Shown in pieces: positions 25,290 to 34,410 of a stretch of DNA of 64,000 nucleotides. The notes under the pieces were generated by a model. The model worked only from the letters and a program-made list of their open reading frames with translations. It was not told the origin of the DNA and made no database searches. The stretch lies in assembly GCF_002160895.1 (NCBI RefSeq), contig NZ_NFLL01000011.1, positions 1-64,000 on the forward strand, given 5' to 3'. Made by a program: the position numbers and the translations under genes. Positions within the stretch are counted from its first letter, which is position 1. Each line of letters begins with the position of its first letter. This DNA comes from Faecalibacterium sp. An122 (GTDB taxonomy: Bacteria; Bacillota; Clostridia; Oscillospirales; Ruminococcaceae).

Positions 25290-28200
25290 TTAATAGCCGG
25301 TGCGGGGCAGGGGCTCCGCGGGCTTGTAGACCTTGGTCACCCAGCGGGAGGTAGCCATGATCCACTGACCGTTGTAGACGCCGCCCACGTCCGCCTGGTT
25401 GACGAACTGGGTGCCTCCAGTGAGCCAGGAGACCACATTGCAGTACACCTGCGGCGCCTCTACCTGCCGGAAGTTGGCGGGAACCACCCCGAACACCACC
25501 ATAAACTCGGTGATGACCTCATTGGAGGCCAGTCCCAGGGCGGCGGGAGAGGCGTCCAGCACATAGTTCTGCTGGGTGCTCAGGTTGTCGTACATGGTCC
25601 GGTAGTTGGGATTCAGATTGGTCTTATAGACCACCTTGTAGTTTCCGGGAACGTTATAGGTGCCGGTGACGAGCTTGTCCAGCCGCACCGCCTGGGTAGG
25701 CAGGGTGTCGCGCCAGTAGAAGGAGGTCAGACTGGTGGTTGAGTTGTTGCCGATGCCGCTGAAATCATAGCGAATCTGCTGTCCCGGCATGACTTCTACA
25801 TAGCCGGTCTTCTTGATGGAGACGTTGGTGTAGAGGCTCTTGTTGGTCATGGCAGCCTTGACGATCTGTCCGGCGTACTCGATCTCCACCTCGATGGGCG
25901 TCTGGTCCAGGCCATAGAAGTCCGCCGCCTTGGATTCCACAATTTTGTAGCGGCCCAGAGGCAGAGGCCGGGAGGAGGCGACGCCGTTCTTGTCCGTTTT
26001 GATGGTGTCTACCAGGTTGCCGGTCCGGACGTTGTAGATCTCAAACTCGGTGTTGGGAATGGGAGTTCCGGCAGGCCAGCCGTTCATGGAGTTGTAGTCC
26101 GCGCTGGTTTTGGTGATCTGAATCTGGCCGGTGATGGCAGTGTTCTCCCAGGTGATCTCCGTGGTGGTGCCATCGGTGACATAGACAGTCTTGAGCTGCT
26201 CATCCACGATGTAGCCCTCATTCTCCAGCTCCCGCAGGTAGTAGCGGCCAGAGCAGGGCAGGTCGTCGATGTAGACATAGCCTCGGTCATCCGAGGTGTA
26301 CTGCCCGATGGGGTTCTTATTGCTGTCATAGAGCAGGAAGGTCACATCGCAGATTCCCTCACGAGAAACTGTGTCGATTTTGTGGATCAAGATGCCGCTG
26401 AATGCCTTGTTGGTCACCGTCAGAGAGACAGTCTTGCCGCCCTCTACCTCAAAATAGTGGGGCGTGGGATCCACCTGGAAACCCTCTGCCGCCTCGGTCT
26501 CCACGGCGTAGTAGGCACCATCCTCCAGAGAGACAAAGACGCGGCCATCCTCGCCAGTGGTTACGGTGTCGATGAGTTCATCGTCCACCTTGCGGATCTC
26601 GAAGGTGGTGTTGGGGATGCGCTCTGTCCGGTCCGCCTCGTTGACCTTGATGATCTCGACGCCGCCGATGGGGTCGTTATACACGGTCAGCGTCTGGGTA
26701 TCCTCCGGATTGACCTCTACCGTCTGGATTCGGGTGTCCTCATCAATGGTGTAGCCAGGGATTGTCTTGGTCTCCTTGACCACGATGGTGCCGGTGACGC
26801 CGGAAATCATGATCTCACCATTTTCATTGGTCTTGTAGAGGCCCTTGCTGGACAGGTGGCCGTTGGCGTCGTCTACATAGCCGCCCTCGGCGTAGGTCAG
26901 TTCAAACTCCACACCGGCAAGCGGCTCATGGGTCACAGAGTCCAGTTTCCGGATCACAAGGGTTCCCTTTGCCTCATTATAAAAGCGCAAAGTCTGTACC
27001 TCGCCCGCCTTGATCTCAATGGACTTGGGGGCGGTGTCCAGGACGTAGCCCTCCAGGGCCTTGACCTCTCGGGCGGTGACAGTAGTGCCCGGTTCCAGAT
27101 CCGTGATGACGATGCGGCCATTCTCGTCAGTGATGTACTCGCCGTTGCTGGGGCCCACCACCGCACCGCTGGAATCGGTCACCAGGAAAGTCACACCCTC
27201 CAAGGGCGTGGTGGTGCCCTCGATATACTTTTCAATGATCAGGGTGGTGCTGGGGGTGTTGTAGAAGGTCAACGTCTGCGTGTCGTTGGGGTTGACCTGG
27301 ACTGTCTGGGTCTGGGTAGCGGGGTCAATGGAATATCCGGGGATGGTGGCTGTTTCAGTGACCACCAAGGTACCTACCACTCCATCGATCTGGATCATGC
27401 CGTCCTTGTCGGTCTTATAGAGGCCGTTGCTGGAGATGTAGCCGTTTTCGTCGGGTACATACTCGCCGGTGCTGGTGGTCACTTTGAAGGTGACCCCCTC
27501 CAGGGGTTCTCCCGTCAGAGAATCCCGCTTGTCGATGATGAGGGACCCCGCCTTGGAATTGGTGATGACCACCGTCTGGGTATCCCCATTGGGCCCGATG
27601 ACCACATTGGTGGACGCCTGATCCATGACATATCCGGACGGGCTCCGGATCTCCGAAATGACGTATGCTCCCGGAGCCAGGTTGGTGATATGGATCTCAC
27701 CATTGCTGTCGGTGATAAACACCCCGTTCTGGGTGAGCGTACTGTCGCCAATGACGCCGTCCAGTCCCACCTCGCAGCCTGCCGCCGTAGTCACCCGGAA
27801 CTGGGCGCCGGCAAGGGGCTGGCCCGTGGCGCTGTCCCGCTTCTGGATGATGAGCTCGCCCTTGGGCTGGTTCTTAAAGGTCAGGCTGACGGTGCGGCCC
27901 TCTTTGATCTGCACCGTCTGGCTCTGGGTATCGATGATGTAGCCCGGCGGTGCGGAGACCTCCGTGACGATCACGGATTTGCCGGGAGCCAGGCCCTCGA
28001 TCCTGATTTCGCCGTTTTCATCGGTCCTAAAAATGCCGTTGCTGTCGCCGATAAGGGTCCCGTCCGCGTAGGTGATTTTGAACTCCGCGTCGGGAAGGGT
28101 CACACTGGGGTTGGTGGCGCAGACCTTACGGATGAGCAGAATGCCGTCCGGCATATTTTCAAAGCGGACGGTGATGACACTCTGCTCCCCGCTGTCGGCC

Positions 28201-30878
28201 AGATAGACGGTCTCGGAGCTCTGGATGATGCTGTACCCGTCCGCCGGGTCTACCTCCTCCACGATATAGGTGCCTGGCTCCAGGCCCGTCCAGATGGCGG
28301 TGCCGTTCGTTCCGGTCACCTTCTGCCCGATGACGGTGCCGCCGGTGCCCGAGGTGCCGCCCAGGTAGCGCAGCTGGAACGTGGCCCCGGCCAGGGCTTC
28401 TCCGGTGACGGAATCATATTTCTCAACAATGATCGCGTTTAAGGGGACGTTCTCGAAACGCACCGTCTTACTCTCGCCGCCGTGGAGGATGACCGTCTGG
28501 CGGGTGGGCTCCTTGAGCTGGAAGCCTGGGGCGGGCTCCACCTCCTCGATGGTGAACTCACCGGGGTACAGGCGCTGACCCTGCTCGTGGAGGCGGATCT
28601 CGCCGCTGGCGTCGGTGACGATCTCACCGAAGTCGTAGGACTCCGGTGCGTCGGCTGCCTCGCCGGTGGAGGTGTAGGTCACATGGAAACGCGCCCCCTC
28701 CACGGGAGCGCCGGCAACGGAATCCACCTTGTAGATGGTCAGCTCCGGGGCTTTGTGGTTTTCAAAGACCAGCTTTTTCTCATCCCCCGCGTTCAGGGAG
28801 ATGTTCTGCTCCCGATCCGCGTCCTTGTCCGGCAGGTAGTAGGGGGCCGGGACGGACAGTTCCGTGACCCGGAAGGTGCCAGGAGCCACCCGCAGGGTGA
28901 CGGTGCCGTCCTGCCCAGTGGTCACGGTGTTCAGATAGTCACTGTCCACCCCTTCGATCCGGAACACGGTGCCGGGGATGGGGGTGGTGGAGTCCGCCGC
29001 GTCCACCTTGGCAATCGTCAGTTCCGGCTGCTTGAGGTTGTCGAAGATGAGCTGCCGGTCATCGCCGGGGCCCAGCCAGATGGTCTGGGTCGGCTCCGCC
29101 GCCACCACCCACGGATCCGGAACCGAGATCTCCGTCACCTCATAGCTGTCAACAGGCAGGCCAGTGAGGGTGGCTGTCCCGTCCGGCCCGGTGGTCACGT
29201 CCGTGTGGTAGCCGTGGTGGATGCCTTTGATCTCGAACACCGCGCCGGGGACTACCTCGCCTGTCTGTCCATCCCGCTTGAGGATGGTGAGGTTGGGGAG
29301 CTTGTGGTTTACGGCTGTGACGGAGATCGTGCCGCCGCCATCAATGTCCGCCTGATCCACATGGACGACCACCGGCTCCGTCAGCCGGGCGAAAGGCTCC
29401 GGGACAGAGACCTCTACGAAGGCATACAGGCCCTCGGTGATGCCGGTAACGGTGATGATGCCGGAGGCGTCCGTGGCCTCCGAGCCGACGATTTGGCCGT
29501 CCTTCAGGATATTGAAGACGGCCCCCTCGATGGGCTCGTCCGACTCATCCACCTTCCGCAGTTCGATCTTGACCTTGGCGTCGTTTTCAAAGACCAGATC
29601 CACATCGCTCTTGCCGTCCCAGTAGAACTCCTGGCGGACCTTGTTGGGATCGCTGCTGATGGTATATCCCGTGGGCGGGGTCAGTTCTGTCGCCACGAAC
29701 GATCCAATGGGCATGGTGTCCCAGGGGACGTCCTCCAGGTAGCCCCCTTCGCCGGTGGTGTAGGTGCCGGTGAAGCTGTTGTCTACGCCCTCGATCTTGA
29801 TGACGGCGCCGGCCAGACCCTTGGTGGGGTCGTCCGCGTCCACCTTGCGGATACTGCCCTCGCTGGTGATCTCAGGGGTATCCGTGAATGTGACCGTGAC
29901 TGTTTTGCCATTTTCATTGGGCAGGACCACATACTGGGGGCCGGGGTTGTCGATCTGGTACCCCTCCGGGGCCTCCAGTTCCGTGATGGAATAGGTGTTT
30001 GCGTCCAAGGGGGAGAGGGTATAGGTCCCGTCCGCCCCGGTCACGACCTCCTTGGAATAGGTTCCATTGGCGTTCTGGATGAGGAACCGGGCGCCGGACA
30101 GCCCCTTGCTGGGGTTGGTGGCGTCCACCTTCCTCACGGTCAGCTCATACTGTTCATGGGTGACGGTGAGATCGCCGATGATGATCCCCTGGACGTCATA
30201 GGCCGGATGCTGTGTGGAACCAGGGCCGGCGTAGGTGTACTCATAGACATCGCAGTCGCCCCAGACGCCCTGTTCCCCTAAGTCCAGGATATATTGCGCC
30301 CGATCACGGAAGGACCAGCCCTCCAGCTCATCGTCGATGCTGGTGTAATTGGTGTGCTGCAGGTTGTTGTAGATGTATAACAGCTCCTCGGCGCAGGCGA
30401 CCAGAGGATCTGAGAAGAGATTCTCCTGATAGCGCCAGATCACGGCCTGCACCCAGGCGTTCATCATCCAGGTGTAGTCAGAGCCCCAGACCTCGTCCAC
30501 GCCCAGGGCGTGGGCCTGATCTGTGAAAATGCCGCGGCTGTGGGCGTAATAATAGGCCATCATGGTCTTGACGGTAGGGTCGCTGATGGGCTGGGGGTTA
30601 TTCCACTCATGTCCCTCCAACGACCAGCCCATGCCGCCCCCGTGGTCGGCACAGAAACCTGTGACAGTGTCGCCGTTGTAGTCAAACTTCATCTGGTGGA
30701 GCCAGCAGGTGTCGAGGGCCGCGGATTCGTAGTGGACGCCGTTATGGGTGCAGTCCTCCATGACGATGGTATCCGGACTGGCGGCCAGGGCCGCGGTGGG
30801 GAGCAGGCCCAGGATACACACCAGCACCAGCAGCATGGACATGATCCGGGTTCGCAGAGAATGCGTCTGTTTCCTCAT
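25290..30878 (-). CDS. Giant thioester/Cna-B surface adhesin, 1862 aa
   Basis: Signal peptide (1-33, ending ALAAS). Residues 38-235 form a thioester-like domain with Cys in TVTGFCADHGGG and Gln in MNAWVQAVIWRYQ, the pair expected to form the covalent bond in class TED adhesins. About 15 SpaA/Cna-B repeats follow, each starting with a strand such as LIIDKRDSLTGEPLEGVTF (with the lysine of isopeptide bonds) and carrying a central E in TEL/EEV. A distinct 190-residue domain lies at the end. The chain stops at LPRTGY with no hydrophobic anchor. It probably promotes donor-recipient contact. A sortase lies upstream. Confidence 0.9.
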   Translation of the reverse strand: MRKQTHSLRTRIMSMLLVLVCILGLLPTAALAASPDTIVMEDCTHNGVHYESAALDTCWLHQMKFDYNGDTVTGFCADHGGGMGWSLEGHEWNNPQPISDPTVKTMMAYYYAHSRGIFTDQAHALGVDEVWGSDYTWMMNAWVQAVIWRYQENLFSDPLVACAEELLYIYNNLQHTNYTSIDDELEGWSFRDRAQYILDLGEQGVWGDCDVYEYTYAGPGSTQHPAYDVQGIIIGDLTVTHEQYELTVRKVDATNPSKGLSGARFLIQNANGTYSKEVVTGADGTYTLSPLDANTYSITELEAPEGYQIDNPGPQYVVLPNENGKTVTVTFTDTPEITSEGSIRKVDADDPTKGLAGAVIKIEGVDNSFTGTYTTGEGGYLEDVPWDTMPIGSFVATELTPPTGYTISSDPNKVRQEFYWDGKSDVDLVFENDAKVKIELRKVDESDEPIEGAVFNILKDGQIVGSEATDASGIITVTGITEGLYAFVEVSVPEPFARLTEPVVVHVDQADIDGGGTISVTAVNHKLPNLTILKRDGQTGEVVPGAVFEIKGIHHGYHTDVTTGPDGTATLTGLPVDSYEVTEISVPDPWVVAAEPTQTIWLGPGDDRQLIFDNLKQPELTIAKVDAADSTTPIPGTVFRIEGVDSDYLNTVTTGQDGTVTLRVAPGTFRVTELSVPAPYYLPDKDADREQNISLNAGDEKKLVFENHKAPELTIYKVDSVAGAPVEGARFHVTYTSTGEAADAPESYDFGEIVTDASGEIRLHEQGQRLYPGEFTIEEVEPAPGFQLKEPTRQTVILHGGESKTVRFENVPLNAIIVEKYDSVTGEALAGATFQLRYLGGTSGTGGTVIGQKVTGTNGTAIWTGLEPGTYIVEEVDPADGYSIIQSSETVYLADSGEQSVITVRFENMPDGILLIRKVCATNPSVTLPDAEFKITYADGTLIGDSNGIFRTDENGEIRIEGLAPGKSVIVTEVSAPPGYIIDTQSQTVQIKEGRTVSLTFKNQPKGELIIQKRDSATGQPLAGAQFRVTTAAGCEVGLDGVIGDSTLTQNGVFITDSNGEIHITNLAPGAYVISEIRSPSGYVMDQASTNVVIGPNGDTQTVVITNSKAGSLIIDKRDSLTGEPLEGVTFKVTTSTGEYVPDENGYISSNGLYKTDKDGMIQIDGVVGTLVVTETATIPGYSIDPATQTQTVQVNPNDTQTLTFYNTPSTTLIIEKYIEGTTTPLEGVTFLVTDSSGAVVGPSNGEYITDENGRIVITDLEPGTTVTAREVKALEGYVLDTAPKSIEIKAGEVQTLRFYNEAKGTLVIRKLDSVTHEPLAGVEFELTYAEGGYVDDANGHLSSKGLYKTNENGEIMISGVTGTIVVKETKTIPGYTIDEDTRIQTVEVNPEDTQTLTVYNDPIGGVEIIKVNEADRTERIPNTTFEIRKVDDELIDTVTTGEDGRVFVSLEDGAYYAVETEAAEGFQVDPTPHYFEVEGGKTVSLTVTNKAFSGILIHKIDTVSREGICDVTFLLYDSNKNPIGQYTSDDRGYVYIDDLPCSGRYYLRELENEGYIVDEQLKTVYVTDGTTTEITWENTAITGQIQITKTSADYNSMNGWPAGTPIPNTEFEIYNVRTGNLVDTIKTDKNGVASSRPLPLGRYKIVESKAADFYGLDQTPIEVEIEYAGQIVKAAMTNKSLYTNVSIKKTGYVEVMPGQQIRYDFSGIGNNSTTSLTSFYWRDTLPTQAVRLDKLVTGTYNVPGNYKVVYKTNLNPNYRTMYDNLSTQQNYVLDASPAALGLASNEVITEFMVVFGVVPANFRQVEAPQVYCNVVSWLTGGTQFVNQADVGGVYNGQWIMATSRWVTKVYKPAEPLPRTGY

Positions 30879-30932
30879 GTTCTTTTCCTTTCCTCGGAAA
30901 AGGAAAGGCCGAAGGGACAGGGCATTCCAGCA

Positions 30933-30973
30933 GAAAGCAAACAGGCCGTGGACGCTGCATCCCTACGGCCTGT
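30933..30973 (-). promoter_or_regulatory. Leader hairpin upstream of the giant adhesin gene
   Basis: ACAGGCCGT paired with ACGGCCTGT around a 15-base loop, followed on the minus strand by TTTGCTTTC. It lies 60 bases before the adhesin start codon and after the CAP-gene terminator. It could be an attenuator in the adhesin leader. The rest of 30,879-31,097 shows nothing else I can name. Confidence 0.4.
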
Positions 30974-31097
30974 TCCATTACCGATATTCAAAGTTTTATC
31001 GGCTTCTCCCCCATCTGCTATGGGAGAGCGGTTCTTGCTCCGGATAGGAGCGGCTTAATTCATGGGCTTCATCTCCGTTTCTTCAGAATTTTGGGCC

Positions 31098-31132
31098 AAA
31101 AAAGAGCGGCCCCTCCTGCTTGGGAGGGGCCG
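31098..31132 (-). terminator. Terminator after the CAP-domain gene
   Basis: CGGCCCCTCC-CAAGCA-GGAGGGGCCG followed by CTCTTTTTT on the minus strand. Confidence 0.85.
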
Positions 31133-31149
31133 TGCCGCTGGATCAGCGG

Positions 31150-31839
31150 TCATCCGTAGGGGTTGTTTGTGGTGGGGTCACCCAGGAGCAGATAACAGTA
31201 GGTGACGCCCTGCTCCACCGTGACGCCCACGCCGAGGCTGTCCGTATCGGGGGCGAGCATGGCTTGCAGGTGTCCGGGGGAGTCCACCCAGTTCTCCACC
31301 GCCCGCCGGGAGATCTCCGGGAGAGCGGCGCCGGTGAATACAGTGATGTTGGAGCGGAATCCATAGGGGTATCCGGCGTCCGCCACCGCCTCGCACTCCT
31401 CACGGTTGTGGTGCCAGGTGTATTTCTTCCCAGAGAGCTCCTGGGCGGCGGTCATCAGCCGCTGGTCAACAGCCAGCTCCGGGAGTCCGTGTTCACGCCG
31501 CACCTGATTGACCAGCGCGGCGATGTCCTGGCGCGTCTGCTCCAGGCCGGATGCCTGTTCCGAGGCGTGGCCGGTGTAGGGTGCGCCGCTCTCGATCCGC
31601 ACCGCGTCGTCCCAATAGACGTTGAAGTCCAGAGCCTCGCCCACATCTGCCAGTTTCACATAGTTATTGCCGTTGATGAGGTATGCCTCCAACTGGATCT
31701 GTTCCCCATCCAGATAGAACTGGTGGGTGCTGCGGACCGCCGTCAAAACCTCCTCCGCCGCATGTGCAGCAGGACCGGCCAGGGCCATCCCCAGCACGAT
31801 ACATGTGGATGCCAGCAGGATATTTTTCTTTCTGCTCAT
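31150..31839 (-). CDS. Secreted CAP-domain (SCP/PR-1) protein
   Basis: Start at ATG 31839 after AAAGGAGGAGCGAAGTC. Signal peptide 1-28 (ending AAHAA). Residues 35-80 resemble a copper-amine-oxidase-N-type stalk domain (QIQLEAYLINGNNYVKLADV). The CAP domain covers about 100-229, with ALVNQVRREHGLPELAVD, then WHHNREECEAV and SPGHLQAMLAPD carrying the expected His/Glu pairs. CAP proteins are extracellular and of varied function. It is in the surface block beside the sortase and adhesin. Confidence 0.85.
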   Translation of the reverse strand: MSRKKNILLASTCIVLGMALAGPAAHAAEEVLTAVRSTHQFYLDGEQIQLEAYLINGNNYVKLADVGEALDFNVYWDDAVRIESGAPYTGHASEQASGLEQTRQDIAALVNQVRREHGLPELAVDQRLMTAAQELSGKKYTWHHNREECEAVADAGYPYGFRSNITVFTGAALPEISRRAVENWVDSPGHLQAMLAPDTDSLGVGVTVEQGVTYCYLLLGDPTTNNPYG

Positions 31840-31965
31840 GACTTCGCTCCTCCTTTGCAGTATTGTGGCCGATTTCTTTAAGCTCACAATACCGAAAAAT
31901 CGAGCGAAAGTCGAGAGAAAGATTACTGGCAAAACGGAGAAAAGCACGGAGCGATTGTCAGATGT

Positions 31966-32002
31966 AGAAAAGAGGGGCTGCTCCTATAAAGGAACAGCCC
32001 TC
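31966..32002 (-). terminator. Terminator after the toxin gene
   Basis: AGGGCTGTTCCT-TTAT-AGGAGCAGCCCCT then CTTTTC on the minus strand, an imperfect 12-bp stem. It also precedes the CAP-gene leader. Confidence 0.6.
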
Positions 32003-32012
32003 TTGCAGAAAA

Positions 32013-32324
32013 TCACTTGAATAAGCTTGGGTAATCCGTTTTTCCGTTCACAACACGATAGATATAGACCGTATCGCCAATAACCCGGTAAACTGCAATA
32101 TAGGTTTTTGTCAGCACCAATTTGCGGTATTCCTGTTTGGCCAGCACCGGATCTGGGTGAAGCGGTCCGGCATAAGGATGCTCACCAAGTATCCCGATAT
32201 GCTCCATGATCTCATCGATGGCTTTTTCGGCGGATACAGGACCGACCTCGCGCAGATAGAAATCCGAGATCCGGTCAATATCCAGCCATGACGCCTGGAG
32301 AAATTCAATTTTCGCTTTGGGCAT
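32013..32324 (-). CDS. ParE/RelE-type toxin
   Basis: 103 residues: AKIEFLQASWLDIDRISDFY, then GEHPYAGPLHPD and TYIAVYRVIGDTVYIYRVVN, the standard ParE/RelE pattern including the RVxxGKTDY-like end. It overlaps the antitoxin by 20 bases. Members of this superfamily inhibit gyrase or cleave mRNA; which one cannot be told here. As a pair it could stabilise the ICE. Confidence 0.85.
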   Translation of the reverse strand: MPKAKIEFLQASWLDIDRISDFYLREVGPVSAEKAIDEIMEHIGILGEHPYAGPLHPDPVLAKQEYRKLVLTKTYIAVYRVIGDTVYIYRVVNGKTDYPSLFK

Positions 32325-32583
32325 GGCGGAACTTCTCCTTTACCATCGCATTGACTTGATCCATGGTATACGTCGGAGCGCCGGAGAGACGGGAAAACTC
32401 GGCCTCCAGAATACTGGCCCGGTGTGCCAACATCTTCTCACGTTCCTCAAATGCCTCTATACTGAGAACGACCAGATCCGCCTCACCTTTATTCGTAATA
32501 AAAACGGGTTCTCCAGAAGCATGGGCCAGCTCCGAAATTTTGGGATACTCATTTCGCAGCGCGGTAGAAGCCTTGATCTGCAC
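32305..32583 (-). CDS. Phd/YefM-type antitoxin
   Basis: 92 residues: IKASTALRNEYPKISELAHA, then EPVFITNKGEADLVVLSIEA, the typical Phd/YefM DNA-binding N-terminal domain with a disordered C-terminus that binds the toxin. The ribosome site AAGGAGGTGCT precedes the ATG. A 16-bp palindrome lies 36 bases upstream and is the probable autoregulatory operator. Confidence 0.87.
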   Translation of the reverse strand: MQIKASTALRNEYPKISELAHASGEPVFITNKGEADLVVLSIEAFEEREKMLAHRASILEAEFSRLSGAPTYTMDQVNAMVKEKFRHAQSEN

Positions 32584-32618
32584 AGCAACAGCACCTCCTT
32601 ACTATTCTATCAATACTA

Positions 32619-32634
32619 TATCATAAGTATGATA
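32619..32634. promoter_or_regulatory. Palindromic operator of the toxin-antitoxin operon
   Basis: TATCATA-AG-TATGATA, a perfect 7-2-7 inverted repeat 36 bases upstream of the antitoxin ATG. Confidence 0.6.
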
Positions 32635-32661
32635 GAAACGCAAGGTTATTATGCCGCGTAT

Positions 32662-33471
32662 TTATTGGGCCACTGCTTTGACGCACCAGCGGTAGTCTCT
32701 CTGGTTCATCACACAGGTGTAGAGGGTGATCATGTTTTCCGTGGTGGCGGCGAGGCCGCTTCGGTCGGTCTCCAAGACTTTAGAAACGGACACCACCTCA
32801 TAGGTGCGGGTCCCCAGCTTGGTGGTCAGCGTGATCTCGTCCCCCAGTTCCAGGGTATGGATCTTCCCAAAGTGGTTGTTGGTGCCCCTGTTGTGCGCCG
32901 CCACCGCAATATTTCCGCGCCAAATAGAGGTTTCCTCGAAGTGACCGGCACCCTTGGCCAGGGTTTTGCTGTCCGTGCCCTCATAGACCTTCACAGTCAA
33001 ACCGATGGCCGGGATCTTCAGCGTTCCCAAGTGACCGCCAGAGTAATAGAGATCGCTTGTCACTTCGGTGTAGCCGGTGGAGGGAGCCGATGTTTCCGGG
33101 GCAGCAGGGGTATTCACAGTGGGGATCGTACTTCCAGGGACAAAGACCGGGGCGGAGGTGCCGTTGACCGCCGCGCCGGTGGCGGGCATGGATCCGGGCG
33201 CCAGGTTGGGGGTGAGGGGCGTCCCGGTGTTCAGGGTATCGGCGCTGGCGGTACCGAATCCAGGCGGGATCAGGGCGGCGTTTTTACTGATGTCCTCATT
33301 CTTCCTTGCCCCTCCATCTGCGGTGATGACCGGCTCAAAGGAGGTGGGGGTGCCGTAGTCCGGATCGCCCGGCGCGTCGATGGAATACTCCAGCGGCCCC
33401 GCCGCGCTTGCCGGAACCGACAGGGCGGCGGTCAGGCACATCAGGCAGAGAAACGCACACAATTTTTTCAT
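32662..33471 (-). CDS. Class D-like sortase
   Basis: 269 residues: signal peptide 1-24, a Pro/Thr/Ser-rich linker to about 135, then the sortase barrel. Catalytic residues are in place: His193 in AVAAHNRG, Cys253 in ITLYTCV and Arg261 in YRWCVKA. The TLYTC motif is that of class D enzymes. It should act on LPxTG-like signals; the giant adhesin of the same block ends LPRTGY. It overlaps the upstream membrane protein by 4 bases (ATGA). Confidence 0.88.
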   Translation of the reverse strand: MKKLCAFLCLMCLTAALSVPASAAGPLEYSIDAPGDPDYGTPTSFEPVITADGGARKNEDISKNAALIPPGFGTASADTLNTGTPLTPNLAPGSMPATGAAVNGTSAPVFVPGSTIPTVNTPAAPETSAPSTGYTEVTSDLYYSGGHLGTLKIPAIGLTVKVYEGTDSKTLAKGAGHFEETSIWRGNIAVAAHNRGTNNHFGKIHTLELGDEITLTTKLGTRTYEVVSVSKVLETDRSGLAATTENMITLYTCVMNQRDYRWCVKAVAQ

Positions 33472-34391
33472 TCGCTTTCCTCCTCGCTCTCATGCTTCCG
33501 TTTATAGAGCAGGCATCCGCCAATGACGCCGCCTGCGGCGAATACCACACCCAGCGGCACCAGGATATAGGCCCAGTTAAACTGGACTGGACTGCTGTCC
33601 GAATCAGGCAGCGGCGCCAGCGGCTCAATGGCTGTGCCCTCGAAGATGGCCACATAGCGGGTCTTGTTCAGGGCGATCCGGCTGACGGTGCCGCTGTAAT
33701 CGGCGGTGACCGTGTAGCCGGTCACATAGCTGCTGGTGGCACTGCCGGTGTAGGTGGCGACTGCCGTAAAGCGGTCTCCCATGGCGTAGCCGTCTGTATT
33801 GGCGGTGTTGTCCGTCTGCCAGCTGATGTTCTGGAGGGTCAGGGTGCGGCCATTGTCCTCGATGGTCTTGGGGATGTTGGCGGTATCCTGGCTGGCCAGA
33901 TTGGGGTAGCTCCGGGTGGCGGACACCTCTCTGGTAGAACTCCCGTATCCGGCCACCTCCACCTGGACGGTGTCCAGCTGGAGGGTCAGTACGCCGGAGA
34001 GCCCATCCTCGGTGATGAACTCCTTCTCCTGGGGGAGCAGGGCCAGCACGGACTCCATGTCCTTGCTCTTGCTCTCCAGAGAGACGGTCTCTGTGTGCTG
34101 GCGGCTCTCGTTCTCCGGCAGTTCCTGCTTGAGCAGGTCAATGAGGGTATAGCGAAACCCGTCCTGCTCAAAATCTGACCGGGGAATGCCGGCGGGATCC
34201 TCCTCCGGCCCCAGGTCGTAATACTTGCGGATCTCTGTGCCATCCTCGCTCCGGGACACGGAGGTGGGGTAGCAAACCTCCGGGGGCGCAGATGACTGGG
34301 AAATCACAACCGACTCCGCGGCAAAGGCGGAGGGGGACAGTGCCATGGTCAGGCACAGGACCGCGGCACAGAGTGCGAGTTTTCGTTTCAT
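33468..34391 (-). CDS. Secreted protein with C-terminal membrane anchor
   Basis: 307 residues: signal peptide 1-24, a beta-rich extracellular region, one membrane helix near 274-296 (YILVPLGVVFAAGGVIGGCL) and a short charged tail KRKHESEEESE. No known domain. The CCYPTSVSRSEDG-type start of the mature part and the anchor suggest a partner of the sortase, to which it is translationally coupled. It follows the SpoVG gene by 19 bases. Confidence 0.7.
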   Translation of the reverse strand: MKRKLALCAAVLCLTMALSPSAFAAESVVISQSSAPPEVCYPTSVSRSEDGTEIRKYYDLGPEEDPAGIPRSDFEQDGFRYTLIDLLKQELPENESRQHTETVSLESKSKDMESVLALLPQEKEFITEDGLSGVLTLQLDTVQVEVAGYGSSTREVSATRSYPNLASQDTANIPKTIEDNGRTLTLQNISWQTDNTANTDGYAMGDRFTAVATYTGSATSSYVTGYTVTADYSGTVSRIALNKTRYVAIFEGTAIEPLAPLPDSDSSPVQFNWAYILVPLGVVFAAGGVIGGCLLYKRKHESEEESE

Positions 34392-34410
34392 TTCAGCTCT
34401 CTCCTTCCTG

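Noticed and set aside
26382-28442. A 686-codon plus-strand frame opposite the giant adhesin
   Set aside because: Shadow of the repetitive Cna-B coding sequence; no ribosome site or domain.
25290-30878. Repeats in the giant adhesin considered as a CRISPR-like or tandem DNA repeat
   Set aside because: The repeats are about 90 codons long, diverged at DNA level and in frame; they are protein domains. No CRISPR array is present in the window.
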